Shown here one piece after another: positions 1 through 11,050 of a DNA stretch of 64,000 bases. The stretch is from positions 62,001-126,000 of the forward strand of contig JAIYBZ010000009.1 in the NCBI GenBank assembly GCA_027488255.1. The letters run 5' to 3'. Each line of letters opens with the position of its first letter. The stretch's first letter is position 1. The notes below the pieces were generated by a model. It was not told the DNA's origin and ran no database searches. It saw nothing but the letters and a program-made list of their open reading frames with translations. The position numbers were made by a program, and so were the translations under genes. This DNA comes from Comamonadaceae bacterium. Lineage in GTDB: Bacteria > Pseudomonadota > Gammaproteobacteria > Burkholderiales > Burkholderiaceae_C.

Positions 1-526
1 AAAAGCCCGACGTTGGGTTGGGCGTGGTGGGCACATAAACACTGACCATGGCTTGGTTCAGGTGCTTGGCAACCTCGCCACCGGGCGTGCCGGTCAAAAA
101 TGCGATGGTCCAAACCCCTTGACGTGGATATTGCACCAGCAGCGCCTTGGAAAACGCATTGCCGCTGCCTGAAAACAAGGTGTCGGCCACCTGCTTGACA
201 CTGGTGTAAATGGTGCGCACCACCGGGATGCGGTTCATCAAACCGTCCCATTGACGCAACCACCATTGGCCAAACATATTGGCGACAAAAACACCGGTCG
301 CAAAAATCACCAAGGCCACCAGGATCACCCCCAGTCCGGGCACCCCTCTGAGGGCCTCTGCGACCTTGTGCATGCCCGGAATAAGGGTGTCCGCGGCCAA
401 CAAAACAGCCAAGAAAATGCCGTCAAGCAAGCCCACCAACCAAGTCAGCACCCAGACGGTGATGCCCATGGGCAGCCATACCAGAAGCCCGGTGATGAAG
501 TACTGTTTCAAGCTGCGTTGTTTCAT
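1..526 (-). CDS. DUF502 family membrane protein (C-terminus outside window)
   Basis: Reading leftward from ATG at 526 gives MKQRSLKQYFITGLLVWLP, and the frame stays open to the window edge, so at least 175 residues are present and the C-terminus is missing. Two hydrophobic stretches (about residues 10-45 and 60-85) are followed by a soluble part containing RIPVVRTIYTSVKQV, which is typical of DUF502 proteins. The family is widespread in proteobacteria and its function is not established. It lies 24 bases downstream of the FmdB-like gene on the same strand, an order common in Burkholderiales, so co-transcription is likely. The ORF track omits it because it has no stop inside the window. Confidence 0.85.
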   Translation of the reverse strand, partial: MKQRSLKQYFITGLLVWLPMGITVWVLTWLVGLLDGIFLAVLLAADTLIPGMHKVAEALRGVPGLGVILVALVIFATGVFVANMFGQWWLRQWDGLMNRIPVVRTIYTSVKQVADTLFSGSGNAFSKALLVQYPRQGVWTIAFLTGTPGGEVAKHLNQAMVSVYVPTTPNPTSGF

Positions 527-550
527 GTGATGGCAATCAAGGGTGGCGGG

Positions 551-913
551 TCAATGGCAAGCGCAAGAGGGGGCACAGCCTCCCGCAGAAGCGGTACTGG
601 CAGAAGTGTTGGCAGCAGAAGCAGAGGCGGCAGAACCTGCAACGGCCGTACCCGCACCGGCAGTGCCCGAATCTGAAGCGGCAGGCGCCGCATCGGCAGC
701 CCCTGCAGCGGCCGGGGCACCCGTAGCACCGCCGCCCTTGAAATCAGTGGCGTACCAACCTGTCCCTTTGAGCTGGAAACCCGGCGCTGTCAGTTGTTTG
801 TTGAATTTTGGCGCGCCGCAGGCCGGGCATTCGGTCAAGGCCGCGTCCGACATTTTTTGGAGCACGTCCTTGGCATGGCCGCAGGCATCGCACTTGTAGG
901 CATAAATGGGCAT
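551..913 (-). CDS. FmdB-family zinc-ribbon protein
   Basis: The 120-aa product begins MPIYAYKCDACGHAKDVLQK and has a second CPAC pair near residue 31, the C-x2-C...C-x2-C zinc ribbon of the FmdB regulatory-protein family (Pfam zf-ribbon). The rest is a long low-complexity Ala/Ser/Thr/Gly tail (about residues 65-110) ending GGCAPSCACH, which adds four more cysteines or histidines. FmdB-like proteins are named after a putative regulator of formamidase and their true role is unclear. The length is within the usual 90-120 aa. It probably shares a transcript with the DUF502 gene downstream. Confidence 0.85.
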   Translation of the reverse strand: MPIYAYKCDACGHAKDVLQKMSDAALTECPACGAPKFNKQLTAPGFQLKGTGWYATDFKGGGATGAPAAAGAADAAPAASDSGTAGAGTAVAGSAASASAANTSASTASAGGCAPSCACH

Positions 914-1024
914 GAAGAGCCTTTAAAGGTAATCCAAGTAAACCTTCAATTATAGGCTTGGCTCCCTCTTTTGAGCCCACTTTCATGGACTCAAAGCTGT
1001 GAACGGGGACCGGTGGCAGCCTAT

Positions 1025-2500
1025 TCAAGGTCTGGATGAAACTTGAGAGGCATGCTCCAAAGCTTTGGCCACAGATTGACCTTTATTAGCGATCAATTGG
1101 GGCATCAATGAGCCCAACAGCATCCCCACAATGGAAGCCCCTAGGCCCAACAAATTGGCTGGCACCAACGTCTCGGGGGCAAAGGATTGACACAACAACC
1201 AAGTGCCAATCCCCAATACAACCGAGAACAAAGCACCTTGGGTATTGGCACGTCGCCAGAAAGCCCCCGCCACCAACGGTACAAAAGCACCCGTCAGTGT
1301 GACGTTGTAAGCGTTTTGCACCATTTCATACATGGTGCTGGTGCTGTTGAGGGCAAACAACAAGGCAAATGAGGTGAAAGTGACCAGAATGACACGCAGA
1401 AGCAACAAAAACTGGCGATCACTCATGTGGGGAACAAAGGGTTTCAGTACATTTTCTGTGAAGGTGGCGGTGGGTGCGAGCAAAGCGCCGCTGGCTGTGG
1501 ACAAAATGGCCGACAACAATGCGCCAAAGAACAAAATTTGAGCCCAAATGGGCATCTTGCCCAGCACCAGATCTGGCAGGATTCGCTGAATTGTTCGCGC
1601 ATCTTCCGATTCGAACAAGGCCTTAAGTTCGGGGTGCGCTATCAGCGCAGCGTACGCAATAAACAGCGGAATGAACGCGATCACAAAGTACATCAATCCA
1701 CCAAGGATCGTGCCTCGCATAGCAGTTTTCTCGTCTTTGGCGCTGGTCATGCGTTGAAAAACGTCTTGCTGTGGGATGGAGCCAAAAGCAAATGCAAAGA
1801 ACGCACCAGCCATAGCCCACCAGGCGGCTGCATCCATGTCCGCAGGGAACATGTCAAACTTTCCATCGGCTGCCGCTTGAGTCAAGACCTTTTCAAAGCC
1901 TCCGGCATTGCCACCGACCAGAAAAGCCACCAAGATCAACCCGATCACGATCACCACGGTCTGAAATAAGTCGGTGAAGGCCACCGACCACATGCCGCCA
2001 AAAACCGTGTAAATCAACACCACGAACGCGCCCATCATGATGGCATAGTTCAAATCGATGGCGCCAGATGACAGCACATGAATCACCAATCCTAGGGCCG
2101 TCAATTGCGCGGAGGTCCAACCCAAGTAAGACAACACAATCGCCACACTGGTCAGCACCTCAACCGATTTGCCATATCGAACTTTATAAAAGTCACCAAT
2201 GGTGAGTAAGTTCAACCGATAAAAAAGCTTAGAAAACAACAAAGCCGCCAGCACCAGGCAGACCGTGGCTCCAAAAGGATCACCTGGAATACCGTTCAAA
2301 CCGTCTTTAGCAAAGGTGGCAGACACTGATAAGACTGTTTCTGCGCCAAACCAAGTCGCAAAAACCGTTGCAACGTTCATGTACAAGGGCAAGCTCCTGC
2401 CCGCCACCAGATAGTCTCTGGCACCATGAACCTTGCGTGCAGCAAAAAGACCAATGCCAATGGTGATGGCCAAATAAACAATTACAAATGTCAGCAACAC
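1025..2500 (-). CDS. Sodium:solute symporter family transporter
   Basis: This 491-aa polytopic protein belongs to the sodium:solute symporter (SSS) family. Hydrophobic helices run along its whole length, and segments such as ARDYLVAGRSLP near residue 30 and FGSIPQQDVFQRMTSAKDEKTA near residue 240 are typical. The GTG start at 2500 is supported by GGAGG about eight bases upstream. It begins 24 bases after the ubiB stop, so it is probably the distal gene of that transcript. The substrate cannot be read from the sequence. Pantothenate/proline-type and uncharacterised SSS members all look like this. Confidence 0.85.
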   Translation of the reverse strand: MLLTFVIVYLAITIGIGLFAARKVHGARDYLVAGRSLPLYMNVATVFATWFGAETVLSVSATFAKDGLNGIPGDPFGATVCLVLAALLFSKLFYRLNLLTIGDFYKVRYGKSVEVLTSVAIVLSYLGWTSAQLTALGLVIHVLSSGAIDLNYAIMMGAFVVLIYTVFGGMWSVAFTDLFQTVVIVIGLILVAFLVGGNAGGFEKVLTQAAADGKFDMFPADMDAAAWWAMAGAFFAFAFGSIPQQDVFQRMTSAKDEKTAMRGTILGGLMYFVIAFIPLFIAYAALIAHPELKALFESEDARTIQRILPDLVLGKMPIWAQILFFGALLSAILSTASGALLAPTATFTENVLKPFVPHMSDRQFLLLLRVILVTFTSFALLFALNSTSTMYEMVQNAYNVTLTGAFVPLVAGAFWRRANTQGALFSVVLGIGTWLLCQSFAPETLVPANLLGLGASIVGMLLGSLMPQLIANKGQSVAKALEHASQVSSRP

Positions 2501-2524
2501 CTTCGGGTCCTCCAGTTGTCAAAT

Positions 2525-4099
2525 TCAGATCAGATGCAGGTGAAGTACCGCCTGCAAAATGGCCAAGGAAACCACAAACCCCAATCCAGCGTAAATCAGG
2601 GTTTGCAGCAATTTATTGGTACGTCTTTGTTCTACCAGCAGTTGCTCCAATTGCCGGACGTCTTGCTGCTGCGATTTTTGTAAATAATCGTGCAACAGGC
2701 GCGGCAACTTCGGCAACAGCTTGGCGTATTGCGGCGCTTGTGCCTTGAGCTCTTCCCAGAGTTTTTTGGGCCCAATTTGGTCCAACATCCATTTTTCGAG
2801 AAAGGGCTTGGCCGTGCTCCAGAGGTCCAACTCTGGGTCCAAGTCTCGTCCCAAACCTTCGATATTGAGCAAGGTCTTTTGCAGCAACACCAGTTGCGGC
2901 TGTATCTCGACATGAAAGCGCCTGGACGTTTGGAACAAACGCATCAAGACCAGGCCCAATGAGATTTCTTTCAAGGGGCGGTCAAAGTAAGGCTCACACA
3001 CCGCGCGAATCGCCGATTCCAGCTCGTCTACACGCGTGTCGGCAGGCACCCAACCCGATTCGATGTGCAACTCGGCCACGCGTTTGTAATCACGCCGGAA
3101 AAAAGCCGTGAAGTTTTGCGCCAAATATTCTTTGTCGTACTCGGTCAGCGTGCCCACAATACCAAAGTCGAGCGAGATGTAGCGCCCAAAAGTCTCTGGG
3201 GCCAGACTGACCTGAATATTGCCCGGGTGCATGTCCGCATGGAAAAAACCATCCCGAAACACTTGGGTGAAAAACAAGGTGACGCCATCGCGTGCCAATT
3301 TCGGAATGTCCACCCCCGCCTGACGCAGGCGGTCCACTTGACTGATGGGCACCCCGTGCATGCGCTCCATCACGATCACCTCGGGATGGCAAAAGTCCCA
3401 AATCATTTCGGGAATCAAGACCAAATCCAAGCCTTGCATATTGCGTCGCAGCTGGGCGGCGTTGGCGGCTTCTCGCACCAGATCCAGTTCGTCGTGCAGG
3501 TATTTGTCAAACTCGGCCACCACCTCTCGGGGTTTGAGGCGTTTGCCATCGGTGCTGAGGTTTTCAACCCATCCGGCCATCATGCGCATCAAGCTGATGT
3601 CTTTGTCGATGACGGGCAACATGCCGGGCCGCAGCACCTTGACGGCCACCTCACGCAGCTCACCCGAGGGGCTGCGCAAAGTGGCAAAGTGGACCTGCGC
3701 AATCGAGGCGCTGGCCACCGGCTCGCGCTCGAACGACTCAAAAATATCGTCCACCTTGCGGTTAAAGGCCCGCTCGATCGAGGCAACGGCGATGTGTGAA
3801 CTGAAAGGCGGCACACGGTCTTGCAGTTTGGCCAACTCTTCTGCGATGTCCGGCGCCAGCAAATCGCGCCGGGTGGACAGCACCTGGCCAAATTTGACAA
3901 AAATCGGTCCCAAGCGCTCCAAGGCTTCCCGCAGACGCACCGCGCGAGGCGAACGCAAATCGCGGCCCACCGACAAAAGACGACCTAAAGCACGGATCCA
4001 GGGCTTTTGAAAACTCGACAGCACCAACTCGTCCAGGCCGTAGCGCAAGACGATGAAGACAATAAAGGTGCCCCGCCCAAAGCGGCCCCAGCTCATCAT
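2525..4099 (-). CDS. ubiB: UbiB, ABC1/ADCK-like protein of ubiquinone biosynthesis
   Basis: The 524-aa protein is a full-length UbiB. It has an N-terminal region with the KxGQ-like segment [19 protein letters not shown] (about residues 64-82), an atypical-kinase core with [10 protein letters not shown] and [10 protein letters not shown], and two C-terminal membrane segments ending in [10 protein letters not shown]. UbiB is an ABC1/ADCK family ATPase needed for aerobic ubiquinone synthesis, probably by handling lipid intermediates at the inner membrane. Its start overlaps the stop of the SCP2-domain gene by four bases, which implies translational coupling. The ubiE-ubiJ-ubiB order matches other proteobacteria. 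Confidence 0.95.
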   Translation of the reverse strand: MMSWGRFGRGTFIVFIVLRYGLDELVLSSFQKPWIRALGRLLSVGRDLRSPRAVRLREALERLGPIFVKFGQVLSTRRDLLAPDIAEELAKLQDRVPPFSSHIAVASIERAFNRKVDDIFESFEREPVASASIAQVHFATLRSPSGELREVAVKVLRPGMLPVIDKDISLMRMMAGWVENLSTDGKRLKPREVVAEFDKYLHDELDLVREAANAAQLRRNMQGLDLVLIPEMIWDFCHPEVIVMERMHGVPISQVDRLRQAGVDIPKLARDGVTLFFTQVFRDGFFHADMHPGNIQVSLAPETFGRYISLDFGIVGTLTEYDKEYLAQNFTAFFRRDYKRVAELHIESGWVPADTRVDELESAIRAVCEPYFDRPLKEISLGLVLMRLFQTSRRFHVEIQPQLVLLQKTLLNIEGLGRDLDPELDLWSTAKPFLEKWMLDQIGPKKLWEELKAQAPQYAKLLPKLPRLLHDYLQKSQQQDVRQLEQLLVEQRRTNKLLQTLIYAGLGFVVSLAILQAVLHLHLI

Positions 4100-4656
4100 G
4101 CTGCGCGCCCTGCGTTCAGCTCAGATCCGGGGCGGCGTGCGACAAAACTGCGCAGCGAAGCCAGCACTTTGCGGGCGGCTTGGGCCAATGTGTGGGCGGT
4201 GGCATCGCCAAACAGGCGCGCCAAATCTTCCTCGGCGTCCCAGCGCACATGGTCAATCAGCCAATTGATTTCGGCCGCCAATTGCACATCGCCCTCAATT
4301 CGAACTTTGGGTTTATCGCCCTTAGCCAAAGCAGAAACCAAAGCCACGGGGTTCTCTTCGGTCACGGTCAGGCGCAGGTCAAAGCCTTCAAAACGACCGC
4401 GCTCCAACAAGCCCGCGGGGGTCGGGCAGAGTTGCAACTGAACGCGGTCCCACATCAACTCGATGCGTTGGCCTTTTTGGCGTGCCAATCGGGCCATGGC
4501 TTCAGGTTCGCTCATCAAGACATGGTTGAGAAACAGCACCAGCCGGTTGGTGGTTTCGTCCAGCACCCATGTCGGGGGCTGAAACTGGGAAGCCATTTGG
4601 TTGAGCATGTCGGGAAGCGCTTGAGCGGCCCAAGAAAAAGGGGACTGTGTTGCCAT
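4096..4656 (-). CDS. ubiJ: UbiJ-like SCP2-domain ubiquinone accessory protein
   Basis: A 186-aa protein read from ATG at 4656. The ORF track starts three codons earlier at a TTG. It has the sterol-carrier-protein-2-like fold features of UbiJ: an N-terminal hydrophobic beta/alpha region, then [60 protein letters not shown]. UbiJ binds ubiquinone intermediates and scaffolds the soluble Ubi complex. Its position directly before ubiB with a four-base overlap supports the assignment. In this organism a Tim44-like gene separates it from ubiE. Sequence similarity to enteric UbiJ is low, so the symbol rests partly on context. Confidence 0.8.
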   Translation of the reverse strand: MATQSPFSWAAQALPDMLNQMASQFQPPTWVLDETTNRLVLFLNHVLMSEPEAMARLARQKGQRIELMWDRVQLQLCPTPAGLLERGRFEGFDLRLTVTEENPVALVSALAKGDKPKVRIEGDVQLAAEINWLIDHVRWDAEEDLARLFGDATAHTLAQAARKVLASLRSFVARRPGSELNAGRAA

Positions 4657-4703
4657 AGTCCCCAATTATTCCCGAAAGTGATGCCCCACTTTGGGGAACT
4701 GCC

Positions 4704-5693
4704 TTATTGGAGAGCTTGCACGCCCGCCACCAACCAGCCGCCACCTTGCTTGGATTTGCTCATGTTCCAAACTTCGCGGAAAGAGCTGGGGCCCGCGGAC
4801 GCGTCTTCGCGGATCATGCCGTTGAACTCGACGCTGGCCAAGTACACATCGGCCTGCTCTTCGATACCCAGCAATTGAGCTTCGAGCATGACCACTTCGG
4901 TCTTGTTGGGCTGTCCTGGGAATTGGCTTTCGCGCTCGGCCAGTTGGCTGCGGATTTCCGCCACCATGGTGTCGGTCATCATGGAGCTCAACAAGTTCAT
5001 GTCAGAGCGGTCCCAGGCATCTTGCAGCGTGACGAAGTTGCGTTTAGCGGCTGCCACGAAACCCGCCACATCAAAGTCGGCAGGGATGCCCCAGGTTTGG
5101 CTGCCCTGCAAGGCGGCACCGATCATCGAGCCGGTGCTGGCTTGCCCGGCCGAGCTGTCAAAACGGGTGTTTTGAGACTCCCAAGGGCGGGCGGAGGCGT
5201 CGTTGCCGACGTTTTCAGGGTTGTACTGCTTCAGCGAAGCGGGTTGGTCCGCCGATGCCCCAGCGCCTTGGTAGGCAAAACCGCCTTGGTTCCCCGCGGC
5301 CGCATTGCGGCGTGAACGCAAGAAGAAACCAATCAAGGCCATCACAGCGACCGCGATCAGGAGGAACATGAGCACATTGCCAAAGGCCTCGCCCATGCCC
5401 AACGAGTGCGCCAACCAAGCCAAGCCCAAGCCTGCAGCCAAACCGCCCAACATGGCACCCCAAGGCTTCTTGGGCGCTGCAGCAGCAGGAGCAGGAGTTG
5501 CCGGCTTGGCCGCATTGGTGGGGGCGGCATTTTGTGCAGGCGCCGCAGGGGCTGGAGGCACCGCATCGCGTTTGGTGACCTGATTAGATTGTTGTCCAAT
5601 GGATTTGCCACCGCCCATGCGTCGAGCGGCTTCGGCGTTGAGGCTGCCCAAGGCCAAAACGCCTGCCAGCATCAGTGTCATCAATTTGTTCAT
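4704..5693 (-). CDS. Tim44-like domain protein, membrane anchored
   Basis: The chosen start is ATG at 5693 (MNKLMTLMLAGVLALGSLNAEA), which gives a clear signal peptide. The ORF track begins seven codons upstream. The 329-aa product has a Pro/Ala-rich linker, two hydrophobic segments around residues 75-125 (AMLGGLAAGLGLAWLAHSLG; VLMFLLIAVAVMALIGFFL), and a C-terminal Tim44/TimA-like domain (about residues 190-325) with AAKRNFVTLQDAWDRSDMNLLSSMMTD. Such proteins are common beside ubiB/ubiJ in Burkholderiales and are thought to act at the membrane. The function is unproven. GGAGAG precedes the start. Confidence 0.85.
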   Translation of the reverse strand: MNKLMTLMLAGVLALGSLNAEAARRMGGGKSIGQQSNQVTKRDAVPPAPAAPAQNAAPTNAAKPATPAPAAAAPKKPWGAMLGGLAAGLGLAWLAHSLGMGEAFGNVLMFLLIAVAVMALIGFFLRSRRNAAAGNQGGFAYQGAGASADQPASLKQYNPENVGNDASARPWESQNTRFDSSAGQASTGSMIGAALQGSQTWGIPADFDVAGFVAAAKRNFVTLQDAWDRSDMNLLSSMMTDTMVAEIRSQLAERESQFPGQPNKTEVVMLEAQLLGIEEQADVYLASVEFNGMIREDASAGPSSFREVWNMSKSKQGGGWLVAGVQALQ

Positions 5694-5732
5694 GGTCTCT
5701 CCAACTTCAGACAAAATTAAATCCGGTGGGCC

Positions 5733-6464
5733 TCAACATTTGATGCCCATGTGTAAGGCTACCACTCCGGCGGATAAATTGTGAAAATCGACATGGCCAA
5801 ATCCGCTGTTTTTCATAAGGGTTTTCAGCTCTTCTTGGTCGGGGTGCATGCGAATCGACTCGGCCAAATACCGGTAGCTGTCCGCATCCCCTGCGACCCA
5901 TTTGCCCAGATTGGGCAAGATTTTGAAGCTGTACCAGTCGTAGGCTTTTTCCAGCGGCTTGGCGACCTTTGAAAACTCCAAAACCAGCAACTTCCCGCCA
6001 GGCTTGAGCACGCGGCACATTTCTTTCAGCGCCACGTCTTTGTGCGTCATGTTGCGCAGCCCGAAAGCCACACTGACCAAGTTGAAATGGTTGGAGGGAA
6101 AAGGCAGCTTTTCGGCATCGCACACCAAGGTGGGCAAGACCAGACCCTGGTCGACCAAGCGGTCACGCCCCGTCGAGAGCATGGCCTCATTGATATCGGT
6201 GTGCACCACGCGCCCTTGCGGGCCTACTTTTTTGGCGAACGCCATTGACAAGTCGCCCGTCCCCCCCGCGATGTCCAGCACCTGATCACCCTGTTTCAGG
6301 TTGGCCACCTGCACGGTGTAAGCCTTCCAAACCCGATGCAAGCCCATCGACATCAAATCGTTCATGACGTCGTATTTAGAGGCCACCGAATCAAACACGC
6401 CCCGCACGTGTTGGGCTTTTTCTTTCTCGTCAACGGTCTTAAAACCGAAATGGGTGCTGCTCAT
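5733..6464 (-). CDS. ubiE: UbiE, 2-methoxy-benzoquinol methyltransferase
   Basis: A 243-aa class I SAM-dependent methyltransferase. It shows the UbiE/COQ5 signature: [26 protein letters not shown] near the N-terminus, the SAM loop [13 protein letters not shown], and [24 protein letters not shown]. UbiE performs the C-methylation step of ubiquinone (and menaquinone) synthesis. ATG at 6464 is preferred to the TTG at 6473 used by the track. It starts just after the stop of the DUF971 gene, so the two are probably co-transcribed. Confidence 0.97.
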   Translation of the reverse strand: MSSTHFGFKTVDEKEKAQHVRGVFDSVASKYDVMNDLMSMGLHRVWKAYTVQVANLKQGDQVLDIAGGTGDLSMAFAKKVGPQGRVVHTDINEAMLSTGRDRLVDQGLVLPTLVCDAEKLPFPSNHFNLVSVAFGLRNMTHKDVALKEMCRVLKPGGKLLVLEFSKVAKPLEKAYDWYSFKILPNLGKWVAGDADSYRYLAESIRMHPDQEELKTLMKNSGFGHVDFHNLSAGVVALHMGIKC

Positions 6465-6473
6465 AGTGCGCAA

Positions 6474-6890
6474 TCAGTGGTGATGTCCGCAGGCGCTGCC
6501 TGCTTTTTCGGCCATGGGGGCATCGCGGCTCATGCCGGCCGCTTGTAAACGGTCTTCGTATTGCTGCCACAGGGCCTGTTGCTGGTCGCCCAAGAAGTAA
6601 AGGTACTCCCAGGTGAACAGGCCAGACTCGTGACCGTCTGAAAAAGTGGGTTTGACCGCGTAATTGCCGACCGGCTCAATCTCGGCAATCGTCACATCGC
6701 GTTTGCCGGTTTGCAGCACTTCTTGGCCAGGCCCATGTCCCTGCACCTCGGCCGAAGGCGAGTACACACGCATCAGCTCAAAGGGAATGCGGAAATGAGC
6801 ACCGTCAGAAAATCCGATTTCCAAGACCTTGCTTTGACCATGCACGGTCAAAGATTCAGGGGTCGGCGATTCTTTTTTCAATCCAGCCAT
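6474..6890 (-). CDS. DUF971 (GBBH-like N-terminal) domain protein
   Basis: This 138-aa protein has the DUF971 / gamma-butyrobetaine-hydroxylase-like N-terminal fold seen in SLTVHGQSKVLEIGFSDGAHFRIPFELMRVYSPSAEV and YAVKPTFSDGHESGLFTWEYLYFLG. Related domains occur in iron-sulfur carrier proteins and hydroxylases. As a stand-alone gene it is regularly found next to ubiE in betaproteobacteria, with no settled role. The C-terminus ends ACGHHH, a small possible metal-binding tail. Its stop and the ubiE start are almost adjacent, so it is the upstream partner in that operon. Confidence 0.9.
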   Translation of the reverse strand: MAGLKKESPTPESLTVHGQSKVLEIGFSDGAHFRIPFELMRVYSPSAEVQGHGPGQEVLQTGKRDVTIAEIEPVGNYAVKPTFSDGHESGLFTWEYLYFLGDQQQALWQQYEDRLQAAGMSRDAPMAEKAGSACGHHH

Positions 6891-6907
6891 GGGTCTGCTT
6901 TCGTGGT

Positions 6908-9900
6908 TTAGACCAGCACGCGTTCAATGCCGCCGGCATTGGCGGCGCTGACGTATTCGGGCATCCAGTTCTCGCCCAAGATGTGTTTGGCCATTTCGAT
7001 GACGATGTAATCGGCCTCCAACAAGCCATTTTTCATGTCATCGCCATAACGCGACAAGCCTTGCAAACAGCTGGGGCAGCTGGTCAAAATTTTGACGTTG
7101 GCTTGCGGTGCCAAGGCGCCACTGGCGCGCAAAGCGGCCTCGCCCTTGAGCAGCTCTTCTTCTTTGCGAAACCGAACCTGCGTCGCAATGTCGGGGCGTG
7201 TGACCCCCAAGGTGCCCGACTCACCGCAGCAACGGTCTGACTTGAGCACTTGATCCCCCAGCAAACCCTTGACGGTTTTCATGGGGTCTTGCAGCTTCAT
7301 GGGGCTGTGGCAGGGGTCGTGGTACAGATAGGCACCTGCGGCATCGAGCTTCATGCCTTTTTCCAGCAAAAACTCGTGGATGTCGATGATGCGGCAACCC
7401 GGGAAAATTTTGTCAAATTGATAACCTTGCAACTGGTCATAGCAAGTGCCGCAACTGACCACCACGGTCTTGATGTCCAAGTAGTTCAGCGTGTTGGCCA
7501 CGCGGTGGAACAAGACGCGGTTGTCGGTGATGATTTTCTCGGCCTTGTCAAACTGGCCCGACCCTTTTTGCGGATAACCGCAGCACAAATAGCCGGGTGG
7601 CAACACGGTTTGCACCCCCACGTGCCACAACATGGCCTGAGTGGCCAAGCCCACTTGGCTGAACAAACGCTCAGAGCCACAACCGGGGAAGTAGAAGACG
7701 GCTTCAGACTCCGAGGTGGTCGCTTTGGGGTTGCGGATGATCGGCACGTAATCGTTGTCTTCAATGTCCAACAGGGCACGGGCTGTTTTCTTGGGCAAAT
7801 TACCCGGCATTTTCTTATTGATGAAGTGAATCACCTGTTCTTTAATGGGCGCCGTGCCCACCGATGCCGGCGGTGCGCTGGTTTGTTTGCGCGCCACGCC
7901 TTTCAGCAAACCCGCCACAAAACGCTGCGCGCGCATGCCCACACCCACCATGGCCGCACGGGCCAGCTTGATGGTTTCAGGGTTGGTGGCGTTCAGCATG
8001 AACATGGCCGCGGCATTGCCTGGGCGGAAGCTCTTTTGGCCCATCTTGCGCAACAAATTGCGCATGTTCATGGAGACATCGCCAAAATCAATATTGACTG
8101 GGCAGGGCGTCAAACATTTGTGGCACACCGTGCAGTGGTCGGCCACGTCTTCAAACTCTTGCCAGTGCTTGACCGAGATGCCCCGGCGCGTTTGCTCTTC
8201 ATACAAAAAAGCTTCGACCAACAAAGAGGTAGCCAAAATTTTGTTGCGTGGGCTGTAGAGCAAATTAGCGCGCGGCACGTGGGTGGCACAAACCGGTTTG
8301 CACTTGCCGCAACGCAGGCAATCTTTCACGCTGGCCGCAATCTCGCCAATATCAGACTGCTGCATGATCAGCGATTCGTGGCCCATCAAGCCAAAGCTGG
8401 GCGTGTAGGCGTGCGTCAAATCGGCCGCGTGCACATCGTCTCCCAAGCCCGCCAGCGCAGCACCCCGCAGCAACTTGCCTTTGTTAAAACGGCCTTGCGG
8501 ATCGACCTTGGCTTTGTAGGCCGTGAAATTGGCCAACTCGGCGTCGGTCAAAAACTCGAGTTTGGTGATGCCAATGCCGTGCTCGCCAGAGATCACGCCA
8601 TCGAGGCTGCGTGCCAACACCATGATGCGGGCCACGGCTTCGTGCGCGGTTTGCAGCATCTCGTAGTTGTCGGAGTTGACCGGGATGTTGGTGTGCACAT
8701 TGCCGTCACCGGCGTGCATGTGCAGCGCCACCCAGACCCGGCCCTTGAGCACGCGTTGGTGAATGGCGGTGACCTCGTTCAAGATGGGCTGAAAGGCCGA
8801 ACCCGAGAAAATGTTTTGGAAAGCCGGGCGAATTTGGGTTTTCCAGCTGGCCCGCAAACTGTGTTCTTGCAGTTGCGGAAACAACTCGTCCACTTGGTTC
8901 AACCAACCCTGCCATTGCGCTTGAACCTCGCGAACCACCGTCAGCGCCTGCGCGACGCGGTCTTCCAGCAACTCGGCCGAAGCGATCTCGTGCGCATCGT
9001 CTTGCTTGCCCAAGGGCAAATTGCCACGCTCTAAAAAGTCTTCCAACTCGCGGCACAGCTTGAGCTTGTTGCGCAGGCTCAACTCGATGTTGATGCGCTC
9101 AATGCCGTCGGTGTACTCGGCCATGCGAGGCAAGGGAATCACCACGTCTTCGTTGACCTTGAAGGCGTTGGTGTGGCGCGAGATGGCCGCGGTTTTCTTG
9201 CGATCCAGCCAAAATTTCTTGCGCGCTTCGGGGCTGATGGCAATGAAGCCTTCACCACTGCGCGAATTGGCAATGCGTACGATTTCTGAAGTCGCCTTGG
9301 CCACATCGTCGGCGTTATCGCCTGCGATGTCGCCAATCAGCACCATCTTGGGAAAGCCCCCGCGTTTGGACTTGGTGGAGTAGCCCACGGCACGCAAATA
9401 ACGGTCGTCCAGATGCTCCAGGCCGGCCATCACGGTGCCGGTGCGCTTTTGTTCGGCGAACATAAAGTCTTTGATCTCGACAATGCTCGGCACGGCGTGG
9501 CGGGCATGGCCAAAAAATTCGAGGCACACGGTGCGCGTGTGCGTGGGCATGCGGTGCACCACCCAACGCGCACTGGTGATCAGGCCATCACAGCCTTCTT
9601 TTTGCACGCCCGGCAAGCCCGACAAAAACTTGTCGGTCACGTCTTTGCCCAAACCTTCTTTGCGGAAAGTTTTGCCGGGAATCACCAGTGTTTCGGTGCG
9701 AATGGGGGTCTTGCCGTCGGCTTTGAAATAACGCAGCTCAAATGTGGCCACTTCGGCATCGTGGATCTTGCCCATGTTGTGGTCCATGCGCACCACATCC
9801 AGCCATTCTGCGTCGGGCGTCACCATGCGCCAGCTGGCCAGGTTGTCGAGGGCAGTGCCCCACAACACCGCTTTTTTGCCGCCTGCGTTCATGGCGATGT

Positions 9901-10786
9901 TGCCGCCAATGCAGCTGGCCTCTGCCGAAGTGGGGTCCACGGCAAAGACATACCCACCGCGCTCGGCCGCGTCGGCCACGCGCTGGGTCACCACACCGGC
10001 TTCGGTGTAGATGGTGGGAATCTTGTGGGCGATGCCCGGCAAGTCCACCATCTCGACCTCGGTCATGGCTTCGAGTTTTTCGGTGTTGATCACCGCACTC
10101 TTCCAAGTCAAGGGAATCGCGCCGCCGGTGTAGCCCGTGCCGCCGCCACGGGGCACGATGGTCAGGCCCAAATCGATGCAACCTTTGACCAAGCCGGCCA
10201 TTTCCACTTCGCTGTCGGGGGTCAGCACCACAAAGGGGTATTCCACCCGCCAGTCGGTGGCGTCGGTCACATGACTCACACGCGAAAGGCCATCAAATTT
10301 GATGTTGTCTTTGGCCGTCAAACGCCCCAGTGTCTTTTGCACTTGGCTGCGCAACTTGGCCATGCGGACAAACCGCTCACTGAATTGGGCCACCGCCTGC
10401 GTGGCCAAGGCCAACAGTTGCCCCACCAAAGCATCACGCGCAGCATCGGCTTCGGGGGTGCGGCGTTTTTGCACTTCACCCAAACGGTGCTGCAAAGCTT
10501 CGACCAACAACTTGCGGCGGCCGGGGTTGTCCAGCAAATCGTCTTGCAAGTAGGGGTTGCGTTCGACCACCCAAATATCGCCCAACACCTCGTACAACAT
10601 GCGCGCCGAGCGGCCTGTGCCGCGTTCTTGGCGCAATTGGTTCAACAAACCCCAAGCCGACTCGCCCAGCAATCGCACCACAATTTCACGGTCAGAAAAG
10701 CTCGTGTAGTTGTAAGGTATCTCGCGCAAGCGCGGCGCATCGGCGTCGGCTTGCATCAAATGTTGGAGCGTGGTGGGTGCATTCAT
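6908..10786 (-). CDS. Large FAD-linked oxidase / Fe-S / CCG-domain oxidoreductase (DUF3683)
   Basis: A 1292-aa multidomain protein read from ATG at 10786. Domains in order are an N-terminal DUF3683 region (about 15-190), an FAD-binding-4 domain with [17 protein letters not shown] (about 215-230), an FAD-oxidase C-terminal domain with [12 protein letters not shown] and [10 protein letters not shown] (about 700-760), two 4Fe-4S motifs ([11 protein letters not shown] and [12 protein letters not shown], about 835-930), and CCG/heterodisulfide-reductase-like cysteine motifs ([30 protein letters not shown]). It combines the parts of glycolate or D-lactate dehydrogenases (GlcD plus GlcF) in one chain. 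The substrate is probably a 2-hydroxy acid but cannot be fixed here. This fusion is common in betaproteobacteria. Confidence 0.9.
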   Translation of the reverse strand: MNAPTTLQHLMQADADAPRLREIPYNYTSFSDREIVVRLLGESAWGLLNQLRQERGTGRSARMLYEVLGDIWVVERNPYLQDDLLDNPGRRKLLVEALQHRLGEVQKRRTPEADAARDALVGQLLALATQAVAQFSERFVRMAKLRSQVQKTLGRLTAKDNIKFDGLSRVSHVTDATDWRVEYPFVVLTPDSEVEMAGLVKGCIDLGLTIVPRGGGTGYTGGAIPLTWKSAVINTEKLEAMTEVEMVDLPGIAHKIPTIYTEAGVVTQRVADAAERGGYVFAVDPTSAEASCIGGNIAMNAGGKKAVLWGTALDNLASWRMVTPDAEWLDVVRMDHNMGKIHDAEVATFELRYFKADGKTPIRTETLVIPGKTFRKEGLGKDVTDKFLSGLPGVQKEGCDGLITSARWVVHRMPTHTRTVCLEFFGHARHAVPSIVEIKDFMFAEQKRTGTVMAGLEHLDDRYLRAVGYSTKSKRGGFPKMVLIGDIAGDNADDVAKATSEIVRIANSRSGEGFIAISPEARKKFWLDRKKTAAISRHTNAFKVNEDVVIPLPRMAEYTDGIERINIELSLRNKLKLCRELEDFLERGNLPLGKQDDAHEIASAELLEDRVAQALTVVREVQAQWQGWLNQVDELFPQLQEHSLRASWKTQIRPAFQNIFSGSAFQPILNEVTAIHQRVLKGRVWVALHMHAGDGNVHTNIPVNSDNYEMLQTAHEAVARIMVLARSLDGVISGEHGIGITKLEFLTDAELANFTAYKAKVDPQGRFNKGKLLRGAALAGLGDDVHAADLTHAYTPSFGLMGHESLIMQQSDIGEIAASVKDCLRCGKCKPVCATHVPRANLLYSPRNKILATSLLVEAFLYEEQTRRGISVKHWQEFEDVADHCTVCHKCLTPCPVNIDFGDVSMNMRNLLRKMGQKSFRPGNAAAMFMLNATNPETIKLARAAMVGVGMRAQRFVAGLLKGVARKQTSAPPASVGTAPIKEQVIHFINKKMPGNLPKKTARALLDIEDNDYVPIIRNPKATTSESEAVFYFPGCGSERLFSQVGLATQAMLWHVGVQTVLPPGYLCCGYPQKGSGQFDKAEKIITDNRVLFHRVANTLNYLDIKTVVVSCGTCYDQLQGYQFDKIFPGCRIIDIHEFLLEKGMKLDAAGAYLYHDPCHSPMKLQDPMKTVKGLLGDQVLKSDRCCGESGTLGVTRPDIATQVRFRKEEELLKGEAALRASGALAPQANVKILTSCPSCLQGLSRYGDDMKNGLLEADYIVIEMAKHILGENWMPEYVSAANAGGIERVLV

Positions 10787-11050
10787 AGAGAGGTGCGCGG
10801 TCAAATGCGTTTAAAAAAACGCGTTCAGCCAGACCTCGACAGGGGGTCAAACCGGCTGAGGATGAATGTTACCGCAGTGCAACAAACACGTGACGCAAGC
10901 AGGGGCTCCTAAGCAATGCCTTTCGAACCGGTAACCCGATCGGCCGCGTTCACGAAACTGCCATGGTTCCGCAATGTCCGCGTCACAAGGCGATGAAAAA
11001 CTCAAGCCAGTTAGCACTCGAGCCACCCCCTCTTTTCCCCAGGAGTAAAT

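Noticed and set aside
7250-9034. Long opposite-strand ORFs over the FAD/Fe-S oxidoreductase (594 aa and 499 aa)
   Set aside because: They are shadows of a well-conserved coding gene in a GC-rich genome. Their products are His/Gln/Arg-rich with no domain.
10807-10822. GCGTTT-AAAA-AAACGC hairpin before the large oxidoreductase gene
   Set aside because: The stem is short and mostly A/T. It lies at the 5' side of the gene, so it is not a terminator for it, and no function can be supported.
10787-11050. Possible Pho box upstream of ugpB
   Set aside because: No pair of CTGTCA-like direct repeats 11 bases apart was found. CGTCACAAGG is too poor a match.
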